Positions 24,061-42,151 of a stretch of 64,000 nucleotides of DNA are shown here, piece by piece. The DNA comes from Campylorhamphus procurvoides (Eukaryota > Chordata > Aves > Passeriformes > Dendrocolaptidae), in contig WBMV01001916.1 of NCBI GenBank assembly GCA_013396655.1, positions 60,556-124,555 of the forward strand, given 5' to 3'. The notes beneath the pieces are model-generated. The model ran no database searches. It saw nothing but the letters and a program-made list of their open reading frames with translations, and was not told where the DNA came from. A program made the translations under genes and the position numbers. The first letter of the stretch is position 1. Each line of letters opens with the position of its first letter.

Positions 24061-27000
24061 ATTCCAGAAGGTATGACTTTGTTGATCCTGACAAAGATGA
24101 CTAAAGATACCAGCACTTACAGTAGGTGTCTGAATTAACCTTGAGTGGGGACTTTGCTAATCCTGTTTTATGCCAGATTAATCTGAATGATGAATACAAT
24201 GATCAGAAACTGCAACACAGTCTCTGTGGAACTTCTGTAATACATTCACTTCAATACCATCTGAGTGGATGAGAATAAAGACAGAAAATTGAATAGCACT
24301 CTCATTTCTTCTCGACTGAAGTTATGATCAGGAATTAAACCTTCAGTGTTTAATAGTGCAGAGAGCATTATTATGCTCAGATTATGTTACCTCAGTGGGT
24401 TTCTCACTTATGCTATGAAGAGGAGTATCACTAAAAGAAGAATCTTGTCCTTGTCAGGAAATAATACAGCAGTGTTTTGCAGGACAGCTGTATGGCTCAA
24501 ATAAAAAATTAAATAAGTGTTTAAAAACTTGGGAAAAATATAGGGTGTGACAGATATTGGAACCCTTCTATCTCAAAGTGGAAAATAGACTTTGCCTAGG
24601 GGGGGGAAAACCAAAAACCAAAACACAAAAATACTCCTTCTATAGAATTATCTGTTTGGCAGCAAAAATAGTTTTCGTGCTCTCAGAATTATCACATTAT
24701 TCAAATAGTGAGCATCCAAACAATTAGAAACTGGGATAATGGAGGATGCTGAAAAGATTTATCTTACAAAGGCATATCATCAAGGCATAACAAGTCGAAA
24801 ATGACAGGTAGCAAAAAAAAAGAAAACATTCTATTGCACCTTTTCCTTGGAAGAGTCACAGGAGGATGTAGTACAAACATAAAGATTCTACTCAATTCAA
24901 AATCAAACATTCATTAAATATTCTTAAGTTTTCCCTTAGAATTTAGTTTCTACAGATAGTTGTCACAAGTAAACAGACTCGAGAAGCTTTCCGTTTTTCA
25001 AAGAGCACATTGATTTAGGATCTCTTCACAGGATACAATGCTATTCATTAAGTTCATCTGCTAAGATGTCATTTTTCTTTCAAGGACAAACAAAGCAAAC
25101 AGTACCTCCCCCATGGCTATGATATGTTAATTAACCTATCATTCCTAGAATATAATAGCTTGTCAGCAGAAAAGGCTAAAATTGTGAACTGACTTCAATA
25201 AAGTTCCCCATTCCAGATGATAAGTTTCTTTAATTAGCATTTAAGCACTACTAGGTAGCCATATTTGAAAGGTCCAAGCAGCTTTTATTAGGCTTGATAG
25301 CCATTAGGGTATAAAAAGGAAAAGTATCTTATACTAATCTTTGTCTTCAAGACATATTCTCAAAAGAGCAACTAGCAAGTTCTTGAATGCAGTCAACAGT
25401 CATTTTCAAGTGCATCTACAATTAGAACTTCAGTGTTGTGTAGGTGTGTTGTTACACACCTGTAGGGTTACAGTGAATGAAATTGTAATCAGGCTATGAT
25501 GACTTTCACTTTTCTATGGTTAGACTGTTGCTGTTACCCTCCCTGGTGTATAAAAACTCTCTGAAGTATGTCTGAGTGAATAATCCACTGCAGTACAGGC
25601 AGCACATCATTGAGAAATGGACATACTTGGTGATCAGGACTTTTCCTGCAGTTTTACGATCCTCCAGCACTTATGGACTAAAGCACTATTAAAGCAAAAC
25701 TCAATGAATTTATAATTACCCAGCAATAATGATTATGTTTTCTTTTTGTCTGAGCATCTGTCATGAAATATTTTCATCCTCACTGAACATTAGTCAAACA
25801 CCTGCTTCTCTGAGCTGTGATGCTGTGGGGAATCATTCTCCAACAGGGGTTTAATATATGCTGAAATGGGAATGCATATCTCTGCCTTTAATTAACATGG
25901 AAAAATGTAATAATAAAAAAATCAGCTGATGCCTCTTGGAAGCTGAAACATAAACATAAGTTCTCTTTTAAACTAAATGAGTTGAACCACTTGAAGCCAC
26001 TAAAAAATAAGGATCAAGACCAATTACGAGGACTTCTTTATCTGCAAGACAGTGTACTATCATTAGTCTTCAGGATTCAGAATCCTTCCTCCTCTTTGTC
26101 TTTGGCATGCTTCATTTCTATAAAATCAGCATCCACACATATAAAAGTATTTTAAATGCTTTGTGCTTTTACATGCAATTTAGTGTAGATTTCCCATTCT
26201 CATTTTTAACATATAAATGCTACCTTGCTTTTACAAGAAGTTGCCAATTAATTGCATTGAAAATCAATAAAAAGCACATGACCAAACTTAGAAAATATCA
26301 ATATTTTGATTAATGAAAAACTTAATAAACTATTACAGTCAATAACTGATGACACAGTATGGACTCAAACGTGACTTTCTTATGTTTCACTTATTTTAAG
26401 GCTTGTATTACACACTAGCAGTTTGGAAGCTGAGACTTACTCCTGCCGCTAAGTAATCTAAATGATGTCAGGGCAATTGCAAATAGAGATTACCACCTGG
26501 TGACATTTTTATTAGTAACCCTTAGGACAATTAGTGTTGTTCAGAATATATATACTCAAATTAGGCACATTTCCCAGCCATTACAGCCTTACTAGTGTCA
26601 ACTTCTAGAGACCAACATGGTTCCTGAAAATAAGGAAATAAAGAGAGAACCAGAGTATGCATAAATGATAACGAAGTTAAATAAATGATACTGGAAAAAT
26701 GGTGAATCAGTCTGAATATGAGACAGACTGTTAGAACTCCAGTGAAGAAATTAGCAAGCTGCAATAGATGGTTACAAGCATACCTACAGGGACAGTTCAG
26801 CATACATAGAGGTTATATATACTTCACATCATAAATCACAATTTATTTTAGACATTTTATTCACTAAAAATTAACAGCTTGCTTCATCCAAATTTACTCT
26901 CTGTCACCAGAGTGCTATGCACTTTGTGCTTAAAGGTAAGAATGGTTAAGGGATTGATGCCTCTGTCTCTCCTGTTCCTGTATCCCCTTTCTTCACTCAA

Positions 27001-30000
27001 GACTGTTTAACGCTAGAATTTTGTTGCAGACAGCTTAAAACATACAGGAAAAATCCAAGGCTCTCATTAAACAGACTGCTAGATTTCAACTACCATTTCA
27101 GATACCATATTGTCTAATTGCACTCTTCATCAAGAGACTGTAATTCTAGCAGCATGTATGCACAGGCTATTTAATATAACCATATGGAAAACAAATTTCT
27201 GGGATTTCTTCTCTAACCACAGGAATATATGGAACAGTGCTGGATATGAGGGTTGTATTGAACAACAAAGCAAACTACTATCTAAATTGCATTAAGTACA
27301 TTACTCTAAACTTAGGTAAAGATTAAATTAATTTTGACCTTCAAACATTTAAATTTTCAAAGCAATAACTGTCTGAGTTTTACTAATTTGCACCATTTAA
27401 TTCTGCTGAGCCAGAGAAGGACTTCTGTACCTTCTGTCAGTGATGTAAATACATTGCAATAATAGCTCCAGCAAGTGTGTAGCTGGTACCAATGGAGAAA
27501 AGGGTTTGCATTAGTGCTAGAATCACTGCAATAACTCTGAGCTAAACTTTGTACCTAGTTCAAAATCTTGAGACCTGCAGTTCAGGTCTCCCTAGGATCT
27601 CATGATAGCACTATTTTTAGTTTAATGAAGAAGGAAAACTAACATTGTTTTCAAGAAAATAGTGGAGCAGGCTCCAGTTCAGTAAGATCAAAATATAAAG
27701 CTATAAGAATCTTGGAATCAAAAAGACTGGGACTAAATGGTAACAAAGACTCATCATTTGCACTGCTACCTGCACATCTAGAGTGGCCACTGTTGTTTGT
27801 AAATACCTGGACAATAAGGGAATAAATCCTAAAATCAGTGACTTAAGCTTTCTCATAAAAGCACTCAGTCTGCTCTAACAACATTACCTCAAAATACAAA
27901 GTCTAAAAATAACATAGAATGATATATATACACATTCTAGAACATGGATAAGTAATCTTAAATCAGTGATGGCTAAAAATGAAAAATGTCACTATGAATT
28001 TGGGAATTATGCATTTGGGGAAAAGCACTGCTAGTTATTCCATCTCTTAAACATGACTGTGAGGGAAAGAACTAACAGAGGAGTGATCTGTTTTTCTTGC
28101 CTGAAACCCTCAAAAACAGCTATTACAGTCCTAGAGTGTAGTGGCTGTTAACTAAAACATCCGTGACACCGCATAACAAAGAGTAGAATAAATGTGTAAG
28201 AAAACTACTGAGAGAAGAGCAGATGCACAACTCTCTCAATACTAAACCCTTAATAATTAAAAAATACGTACCCATAAAGAATCTTATTTTTTCCTGATGT
28301 GCCACTGTGATGAGCATTCCAGTGGGGCTGACCATGCATTCCTGCACCTAAAGTCAGAACACTGAGACCCTTCAGTTCCGAAGTACATTTATGCATGGTG
28401 TAAAGGGAACATTCTACTCTTATTTCTTCTTCATTATGAACTTCCTGAGGTATAAAGAAGTATGAAGCAAAGAGGAAAGTTGGAAAAAAATGGAATTCAC
28501 TGGGGAACAGTACATTACAAAGGCAAATCTGTTAAATAGGGGCAATTAACATTTCTCTTTCTTGATTTGTTTAATCCTATTCAGTTGTCAGTTTATCTCA
28601 AACAAATGAATGACGTAAGAAATCAACCTCTTTTCAGTACTGATGGAAGGAATGACTAACTACAAAACCTACCCAGAACAACACTTGTTCAAAATACTTT
28701 GGATAAGGCCCTCAGAGAAGTCTACATTACTTTCTTTTACTTTCCCATGAGTAAAGCTACTGAAAATTTTTGGACACACTTGGATTACACAGAGCATTCC
28801 AGTCTTTGACTATTTACAACCTGCACTCCACTCATATCTGGTTTGAAATTTTCTGGTGCAAACCAGGAGACACTCAAAAGAGACAAAATTTGAACAAATT
28901 GATTCAAATCCAAGACAAGATTACAAGCATTATGACACCTGAGGTGTGCATATTTATCAGTATTTTTAGGAGCTTTGGTTAGGATTCAATGGAAACTTTG
29001 TAATGAACGCACGTTCCTACACTTTCCAGATGGATATACTTAAAGTTTTATCATACATGTTATATACCACCCACTAGTGGTTATCTGAAAACCTCAAGAT
29101 GCAAAAATATTAAATACTGTAACAGAACATCAAGGTAATTTCATATAAAGATTAAAAATGTCTTGAGATAAATTTTCATATAGTTGTTCTGAGAGACAGT
29201 CTGCACACTGAAGGGTCTGTTCAGTTGTGCAGATGCCAATTAAAGCTGATTTCTCACAGAAAAGCAGCAACTTAGATGAGCTGTTAAACCAATGGGAGAA
29301 AACCAGGGGAAAAACAAATTATAATCCTCTGTATTTGTACTCTGGTATTCAGATTAATCTTCCATGCAGTTCTACTTTTAGGAACTTAATGAGCTGTGTA
29401 TTTTTTATTTCGTTTGTGGTAGGCCTAAACGATCTACTGTTTTTGGAAAAGCTTTACTCCTAGAAAACTTTTCCTCTATTGTTTCAGGATTAAGAAGTCT
29501 GAACAATAATGTATTTTTATTTTTTTTTCACTTCTGAGAAGTTAAAATTCAAAAATGTGACAGACAAAAGATAAAATTTGATGAAAAAATCAGATGTGAT
29601 ACCTTCTTTGAATTTCATTTTCTGTTTTCATTTTTTCTACATACACAGGGTTTTTTTGAAATCTAAATGAAGAGAGTAGAAGGCCACTCTATACATAAGC
29701 AGAGACAGGGAGTAAATCAGTTGGAAACAAAGAAATTAGGTTGGCACCAGAGGTAGAGGACTTGCTGGAGAAGATATTGCATAAATGAAGAGATTAATGG
29801 ACATTGCTGTGCCTTGTACTAGCAGCATGCTTTGAAAATTCATTTACAACTTCCTTTCAATCAGAAAAAACTATTGCCTTGTACTTCTGCATTGCAAGAT
29901 AAATTCCAAAACAAAGCAAAGCTGGATAAAAGAGACTTTGGCAAAAGAGTGGCAATGTTGGTAGAAAAAAATTGTACCACATGGAATTAGCCCCAACTAG

Positions 30001-33000
30001 TTCTTGTGGATTCTGTACATCTATTGTCAGGGGAGTCACCACTTTTTCTCAAGCAGCAATAAGTGACAGAAATGTTTGCAGAGACTTAAAGTTTACTTTC
30101 AGCACCAAATTGTTGTCTACAGACAACAGCAGTAACCAACTTGCTACGGAAGAGAAGTTAAACTCTACCTTGTGGAAACCTCTCAAGCAAAACTTTGAAG
30201 AGCAATAACATCAACACTGCCCTGAGAAAATTCAGTCTGTTATACTACAGAGGTAGTACAGCTGAGACCTGTATTAACGTGATGCATCTTATTAGAAAGG
30301 AACAGAATGTTCTGGAACCAATATCCATCCAACATGAAGTCATGACAAAATAACGCATGTCTGTTAAATATATCACAAAGGGGCAGCTCAAGAAGAAAAG
30401 AAAAAGACCTCCACTTAATCACTTGGCAGATAAAGCAAAGACAGGAAAACATTCTTATTGAGCCAACCATTACCATGGTTGCATCTTCATCTTCTAGAGA
30501 TTTCTCCAGATTCTTCAATAGATTTTATTCCTTCATATTCAGATACATAACTGTCTATGGTGTATGCATCTGTATCTTCAGAGCATATTCCTACAGTGTA
30601 TTTTCTTGAGAATGACAAAGAGCATGAGGAAGTCCTACACAGTTCAGCAAAAGGTGAGAAGAGCCTATTATTCCAATGGTTCTTACTCTCCTTGATTCAA
30701 TTTTAAAAGCACGGAAATGAAGTATATACATTGATGCTTACTGTCAAAATTCTCATTGACAAACCATAAAAAAATAAAATAAAAAATAAAAAATTCTCAT
30801 AGCAAACCAGTCAGCATGGACATGAACCTATTCCAATTGAAAATTAAATAGCTTTAGCATACATGTGGTCAGTTATTAAATTCCAAGAGAAGGAATGAGA
30901 GTAAAAAAAGTACATAAGATAATTTCTTAAATCACTGTGCTGTTTCAGAACCAAACATCTAAATACTCTATCAATGACAAATGTCATCAGTATGTAGGAA
31001 GTAACTAAGACAATTTCTTGCATCTTACTTGTGATATCTGGATTTTTTGGGGTGTTCTTAGGAATTTCTTTTCATACACACACGACGGTAAATAAGCAAT
31101 ATATATAATTAAACAAAATATAAATGTAATAGAAATAAAATCGAACTCAAAAAATCATATTGAATTTTGCATTAGAGATTAAATATTTAACACATTTTAT
31201 GACTACAATTATTATTCATATTACTCAACTGTCTAGGGATCTTACTGAAACAAGAATCATACTAGGACAGTGTTAGAAATACAAAAAAAGGCAACTCCTG
31301 GATCATAAACCTTACAATGTAAACACTGGATAAAAGGAATGGGCAATACTCTCAGAAACATACAAACATCAGCTGATACAAATCAGTATAATGAAAAGTA
31401 GCCATAACACATCAGCAGTCCTAGAGTAATACATTTTGAGCAGGTGGATGCATTGTAAATATTTTTTATGTTACTAAAACATTTTTCCTCTGTTGTATAT
31501 AAACAAAAGAACCAAGCAAACAAATCCATCAATCCTAAATCTATTATGTGAAGGTTCATTAGTGCTAGCTTCTGTATAATCTCTACTAATGTTCAGGTTA
31601 AAAAAATTGTCAAGCCACTCCAACAAGATTTTTCTATCTCTACTGAATAATTGAATCTTAGTCACAAGCAACAATCATTTTAAGAAATGCTAATGCACTG
31701 CGAACTCCATCTGAGGCAGGAAGAAATATTGTCAGTTTAATCCCCTAAATCTGAACTTATTGTGTATAAAAATTCTATTCTCCAGTGAAACCAAAATTTT
31801 ATAGATGTTACAAACTAACCACAGATTTAGAATTATAAACTCGACACAGTTCATTCTCCAGCAATAAGCTGAAGTAGTGAAGCAAACTACTCCCACCAAC
31901 TAGTTAACTGCTTTCCAGCATCTTGGTTGGACATAACACAGGCCCAAATCCTTCCCATTCACAAAGAAGAAAGCAGGATGTCCTGGTTTTTGATCTCCTT
32001 CCATTCTTCCAGGTTGCTACTGTTTGAAAAGGTATCAGCAAACATACTTGGCTTCTTTTAACTGACGGATCTTTTGTAGACAATTGGACAACACTTTTTA
32101 CATTGAGTGGGTTCTCACAGCTGATGTAATACCCTTGTGGCTCTGTTTGCAGTGCAGTAATTAATTGAGAATTGTGTAGCTGTATTATACAAACCACCAT
32201 CCCCCCAATTTGCCAGGGAGCAGGAACATTAAAACTAAGCTAAAATAAAGGATTCTAAGGTTGAAAAGAAAATTTTCTGTATGGTCCTGTAAAAAGACTG
32301 CATACACATTGTGTCTCTTGTAAACTAAGCTGCAGGCATTAGTGTATAATAAGCCCTAGCCAAAAATGAATAGGGAATGCTATGAAAATACATCTTTCAT
32401 CTGGTCAAGATACTTGTCATGGTATGAGCTGTAAACCTGATTACATAAGGAATTTTTATGCCTTGTAAGCCTCCTAAACACTTATCAGGCACATCAGATT
32501 ACAGTGTTTATTCTTTGAATCCTTGACTATACCAATTAGGAGCAGCATGAAAATGCATTTTATTAAAAAAAAACCTGCCAAAAATACAATTTCACATGAT
32601 ATTATGAAAAACCAAATAAAGACACTTGCTGTGCCTCAGATTCCTGGTCAAGTAATGACCACTAGGCAAGGAAATCAAAATGCGTTAAGCAGAAAGGTTT
32701 GAAGAAGGTTCCTACAACCATGATAGATCAGAATCAGATGCAAGTAGGCAGTAGGGCTAATGGAAAAGCAAAAATATTCCATATTCTTCAGGAAACATCA
32801 ATCTAGCTGATTCCATTAAATTGATGCAACTGCAGAATGACTTTAAGGCAGTTAGAGGAAACGGGGTGAATCTGTTATACTTCTTGAAGAAAATGTAGTA
32901 TCATTGTGACTTTATCTCACCATGCTCCATAAAACCTTTCACAAATATACCACAATGAAAACAAAATCTTGAGTCAGTATGAAGTGGAAAATCATGCAAA

Positions 33001-34392
33001 ATTGATAGTAAAACCAGAACATGTATGTGCCAGCAGTTATAAATATGTACAGTCAAGTGGAGATAGCTCCTTCCCTCAACAGCATCTCCTAAGGAGTCAG
33101 CCTAAGAGTGTGAAGTTAATTTTGAGCAATGGTAAGGACCTTTTTATGCAAACAGTTGGCATGCCTTTGCATTAATCCAAACTCCCTTGAATTATGGTGG
33201 CAATAGGATTCTGCTGACAAGATGAGTCAAAGGAAACAAGCACACAAATTAAAGGAACTCTACTGAATAGCAAAAATCACCAGCACTGTTTGCACATGGT
33301 ACCAAAAAGGGTAAAGACCAGCAAACACATCAGTGGATGGGATTCTTTAGTAACGCTGAAACACTTCTGTCTTATGCATTTAGATTCTGGAATAATCTTG
33401 TACACAGTAAATGCCACCAGTGACGCAGGCAAACAGACTAGCAAGTTTTGTTGTTTGTTTGTTTGGGTTTTTTTCAGACCTGGGAATTTTATACTATCTT
33501 ATTTGTATCATGAGGTGCCACATTTCATGCTTTTTAGAAATGAACAGGATATTATGAAATCTAACAAATCTTGTTTACAAATGATATTTATACATAACTT
33601 TCTTTGCTTCAGTCTTGCTCTAGGCAAGCTTATAGCTACATATAGAAGACCTTGGCAAAAGTCTGTAGACTACAATTACAATTCTAGTGGCACCTTAGGC
33701 AAATGGAATTTTTATGACTTTTAAATGCAATTTTAATTCAATATGATAAGAAAGCCAAATAGCCTTTTATGCTCTCTGACAACTTTCTCCCAAGGCACCA
33801 AAACAGGAATAAAACTGTATTACACAACTGTGTTACACATAGTAACAACTAATGAATATGACCAGCATGATGTTTATACACATAACTGGGACTGATATTA
33901 GAAAAAATCAAAAGGAAAGTTGCAAATTCTAAGTATTTCTAACAAAGAGCAGAATGATTTCACTGGCATTCTTTAACCCTGTACTGAAATGTATATTTGT
34001 GTTTTCCTATTAGATTCTCTCCTTCCCATCTCCCAAACCAAGCAAATTATTTTTACCTGGGTTCTTCAGACACACTAGAGATTACATTGTGAACTAGTGA
34101 CCTGGAAAAACGAAACTCAATTCACTGCTTTGAAAAGGTTCCAAATGGTAGGAGTTACTCCACTGGCACTGAGGGAAAATCTCCCTCCCTTTATCAAGAA
34201 TTCACCATGAAAATTTTCTACTTATTTTCTATTATATTCCTAGCTCAGAAGACAAGACATTTATTTTCAAATTGCATACCAAAGAAACATAAAACTCATT
34301 ATGGAGGAAACTTTTACATTGTGAATATCTCTCTGTAAGAAAAGGTATCATCAGTTCTCCTGAAAAATTGGTAAAGGGGAGAAATCCTTCTG
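24061..34392. other. intergenic DNA, no gene recognised
   Basis: This is long AT-rich unique sequence. There is a short A/C-rich tract at 24601-24633. Open frames such as 33290-33724 (144 codons) contain translated simple sequence (a GTTT/GGGTTTTT run at about 33447-33476) and no known domain. I see no rRNA, tRNA or other RNA gene. Confidence 0.5.
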
Positions 34393-34449
34393 GTTTCCTT
34401 AAAATTCAATGGTTTCCTTAAAATTCAATGGTTTCCTTAAAATTGAGTG
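34393..34449 (+). repeat. 19-bp tandem triplication
   Basis: The unit GTTTCCTTAAAATTCAATG occurs at 34393-34411 and 34412-34430 exactly, with a third copy at 34431-34449 diverged at its end (GAGTG). Near-identity suggests a recent small duplication. Confidence 0.97.
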
Positions 34450-36873
34450 ATAAAAGGGATAAACAAAAGACTTATCTGAAGGTAAACATTTTAAAATATT
34501 TAAAATTTTTGAAATAAAGCATCATCTTTCATGAACAAATCCATAACACTCAGCAGTTCACATCAGCATGATGTTGGTAGAGAAGGCTTGTAAATCCCAT
34601 GCCTTTGACAACAGGCCAAACCAAGGACTGAACTCAGGCTGGTGGCAGCAGCACAGTGCAGACGATGACCCCAGTCTTCCAGTGCACCAGTGTCACAGAA
34701 GACTAGTTAACAGAACCACTCACAATAAATTTCTTGGCTGGTAAGCAGCATGTAGAATATTCAGCTTCCAGAGACTACACTTACCTGGCAAGTAAGTTTT
34801 CACTGAGAATGTGACAGTGATAATGTAAAATAGCAAGGAACAAAAGAGTGTTGTTCGTATTGGTTTTTATGTACACAACATGCACACGCACACAAGTAGC
34901 ACAAATGTTTCTTAAAGAGGAAAGTTTAATTAAACAGCAGTTAAGAGAGTATGAAGGCTCTTTGTATTATGGATGTCGGAGAAGGTGGTTTGGTATGAGG
35001 CAAAAATTACATGACTGGATTGTTGCACAGCTACAAGGCAAACAGAAAGACATAACGTATACTTGCTTCCTTGCAAGCATTCTAGCTAGTATTTCAATGA
35101 GTTTGCAGCCTTCAAAAGATTCAGCTTTCTTTCACATATTAAAGACAAAATTTTTATTTCCTACTATTTCACTTTTCTGTGAGCTACAATAAAAATCTGG
35201 GGGCCTCTCTTCCATTTACCCATGGATGTTACATATTACCTGGACTCCCTCGTAACCGAGGATAAAGTCTCAAATATTCATTTTGTTTAATATAAAACAA
35301 ATAGTTTCAAAGTACCAATGTCCCAAGATTCCAAGACATAATTAACTGGTAGTCTGAACTGAAAGAAACCTCTAGAAACAGATGCATCTCGCAAGCAGCA
35401 TATTGCTAGATTTCTTCCTCTGAGAAGCAGTGAATTATAAGCACTAGAGGATCATATGACCCAGGGGAATAAGATCATAGCGTCTACATTAGTGCATTTC
35501 TGAATTATTAACAGTAATTCTATAATTTTGTCTAATTTCCTGATCATTTTCTCAAAGATGGTGACCTAATTATTCATCAGGTACTCAGAATATGTTAGGA
35601 GGCACATGTACCTGGCCAGTACTCTGTCAGATACAGTCTGCTGAGGAATTGCCACATTGTATAGGTACATTTTCTATAACATCAGTGCTTTCAGTTCTCT
35701 CATTGCCATATCAGAAGATCTGCTTTTGCCTCTGGGCTCATCTCAGATGTTCTGTTATCTTCTTTATTGGTATTTTCAATTGAGTTATCTGAGTATGGAA
35801 GAATTTTCATATGTTATTTATGAATACTATTTCTGAATCACATGCTAAGAAATGAGCTACAAATTATGGCCTCTGAAGCCATAAGTAAAGACCTTAAAAA
35901 ATAAAACATTTTCAAAATCTATAAATATCAAGGAGATAATGTAGTACTTGTGGAGAAACAATTAAATTAGTTTTTCCAAATATAAAATGAATTGATTTAA
36001 TTGAGAAAGAAATGTGCATGGCTTTGGATTATTTTTTTTCAAGACAAAAATGAAAGTAGCAATAGTTTTATCTGTACAATTCAAAATAAAATTAAAAAAA
36101 ATTCACCTACATTTGTATCTCTGAAATACCACATTTGCCTAAGTTAGTGGAAACTTTATCAGTATCACTTAGACAGGAAACTAACATCAAGCTGCTTCCT
36201 TAGTAGTTCCAAGACACAGAAACACCAGTTAACCCAAGGCATCCTTCATCGCAAAAATTCATTATCTTTAGCATTGCTTGGTCACTCTTACTCATTATCC
36301 TTCAATCAGTCTTTAAATCTCATCTGATATCTATGCTCCTTTATACTGATATGTCTATTTAACACTACAGTCAATGTATCTTTTGTCCCACAGAAATTTT
36401 CAACATTGATTTTGTTATTCCTTTTCAAGACACAAAGTAGTTTTTCCATTAAAGAACAGAATACTGGAATGGATCTACAGGATCAGTCCTACAAATAATG
36501 TCAGAGTACTACTTTGCAATTCCTTCACATACCAATCCAGTTCCATTTTACCACTATTTCAATTGGAAGCCTGCTGCTGAACTTCACACTGCCAGAGATT
36601 TCCTTTTATTTTTCAGCCTAAAATTTATTCATGGTCAAGTGCATCCATTCATTATGTTAACACTGTCCATGGTCTATTAATAAATATAATTAAATATACT
36701 TTTGCTTTGTTAAGGTCAATCAGCCATGCTTTTTTAATCTTTACTCACATGGCATTTTCTCAGTCTCCGAACAGTAAACATTTTCTGCACTTCCAGTAAT
36801 CCAGACTGGACTGCACTAGAGCCTATAAAATGCTATTAATATTCTTCTTATTTGGAAACAATCTTTTCTTGCA
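34450..36873. other. intergenic DNA, no gene recognised
   Basis: This is AT-rich sequence. A 114-codon frame at 34848-35192 on the plus strand begins with plausible codons (including KEESLIKQQLREYEG) but shows no domain or splice context, and I do not call it a gene. Confidence 0.5.
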
Positions 36874-36914
36874 TATTATATATATATATATACACACATA
36901 TATATATACATACA
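36874..36914 (+). repeat. TA/CA dinucleotide microsatellite
   Basis: Alternating TATATA tracts flank a short ACACACA centre, forming an imperfect dinucleotide microsatellite downstream of FUT8. Confidence 0.9.
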
Positions 36915-37535
36915 ACCCCCAAATCCATGAATTTTTTTGTAAAATTGTTTCATAAATTATCTTTCTTAATAGAGAGCTGACTAGCAAAAGATTTTAAAAC
37001 ACTAAGAATTACTAACAACCTTATGACATGCATAAAAATTCATCCTTGCATGTATTTTCTTCAAACCTACTATTTTTGGGCAAATTGTTAGATTTTTTTT
37101 TTAATTAGTCCAGATTGACAGGTTCTATAGATGGCATAACCTGAAGAATTTTACTTAAAAGTAACTACATTCAATGCCAAAAGGACAAGTGGCCATCTCT
37201 AATAACCTAAAGCACAAATTCATTTCAGAAGAGAAACACAGAAGGTTAAAAAAACAGTGCTAGAGAGTAAATGTAGGAAATTTAGCCACTGAAGTCATCC
37301 TGCTATTACCTACTCTCCACAAAACTGAGCAGCACTGTACCACTATGTAATCACTGTACTACATGAGTGTTTTAAAATTCAATGACACTCTGGCTACTTT
37401 TTCCTTTCTTTTTGTTGGTTGTCATTGTTGTGTTTGGGTTTTTTTTCAATCAAAGGTAATGTCCAGAAACATTATCACTATTAAAGAATATGTTTATGGC
37501 ATTGTTTACAAAAGTTCCTAACAGGCAATGACTAT
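36915..37535. other. DNA immediately downstream of the inferred FUT8 transcript end
   Basis: No gene was seen. A GT-rich tract at about 37406-37447 lies on the plus strand. This could still be 3' UTR if a more distal poly(A) site is used. Confidence 0.4.
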
Positions 37536-37565
37536 TTTATTGTTGAATGTATCCTTTATTTTATT
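37536..37565 (-). promoter_or_regulatory. cluster of three overlapping or adjacent AATAAA poly(A) signals
   Basis: On the minus strand AATAAA occurs at 37565-37560, 37560-37555 and 37541-37536, about 615-645 nt after the FUT8 stop codon. Cleavage would then fall near 37510-37525, and a short T-rich stretch (TTTTGT) follows on the transcribed strand. The signal is canonical, but the region is AT-rich, so chance hexamers are possible. It is the best-supported end of the transcript visible here. Confidence 0.45.
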
Positions 37566-38178
37566 AATGATGAGAAGTAATCAATGGAATGCTAAAAAAA
37601 ACCAAACTTGTAAAGAAATCTAGTCTGAAATCTGCATCTTGTTTGAAGCAAGTTCAGTGGTCACGGTAACACCAGATGAAAGTTGACTCTTGCCCATTGT
37701 GAAATAGGCATGGCTCTTCTAAAAAGGTCACAGACTTTTCAAATATAGGCACCATGTTTTAAATTTTGCACATACAAAATATGTTCATGTCACTCAAATT
37801 ACACAATGTGGCAGTGTTATAAGTCTGAACATTATTGTCAATTAATGGCGGAAAAAAGAGCCCAAAGCTCACGTAAGACTAATGACTGGGATAAATCCTG
37901 AAAAGAGACAAAAAGTATAAAACAACAGTTTTCCTGTTGCATGTGGGTTTGTGTGTGCATGTGTGAGAGTGCATATAACAAAAATGTTTAAGAGTAAGTT
38001 CAGGTAATAGCCCATCCATTTGTTCTCAGCTTCTTATCCAGTTTCATTGCAAAGGCTTTGATTTTAACTCCATGATAAAATGCAAATTCAAATCCCATAT
38101 AAACCGTTAGTTAGCTTGTTGTTGACTGGCTGGAACCAGTCAAAATTGAGAATTACTGCTGAAGGTCTTCCTTTTAAT
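37536..38178 (-). other. FUT8: probable FUT8 3' UTR
   Basis: This is the sequence following the FUT8 stop codon, up to a cluster of three AATAAA hexamers on the minus strand. It is AT-rich, has no conserved open frame, and contains short GT/CA-rich stretches near 37940-37975. The distal end is inferred only from the poly(A) signals; a longer UTR ending further left cannot be excluded. Confidence 0.5.

Positions 38179-42151
<3,973 letters not shown>

Noticed and set aside
33290..33724. 144-codon plus-strand open frame
   Set aside because: It runs through a GTTT-rich simple tract, has no domain or splice context, and its codon use follows local AT richness.
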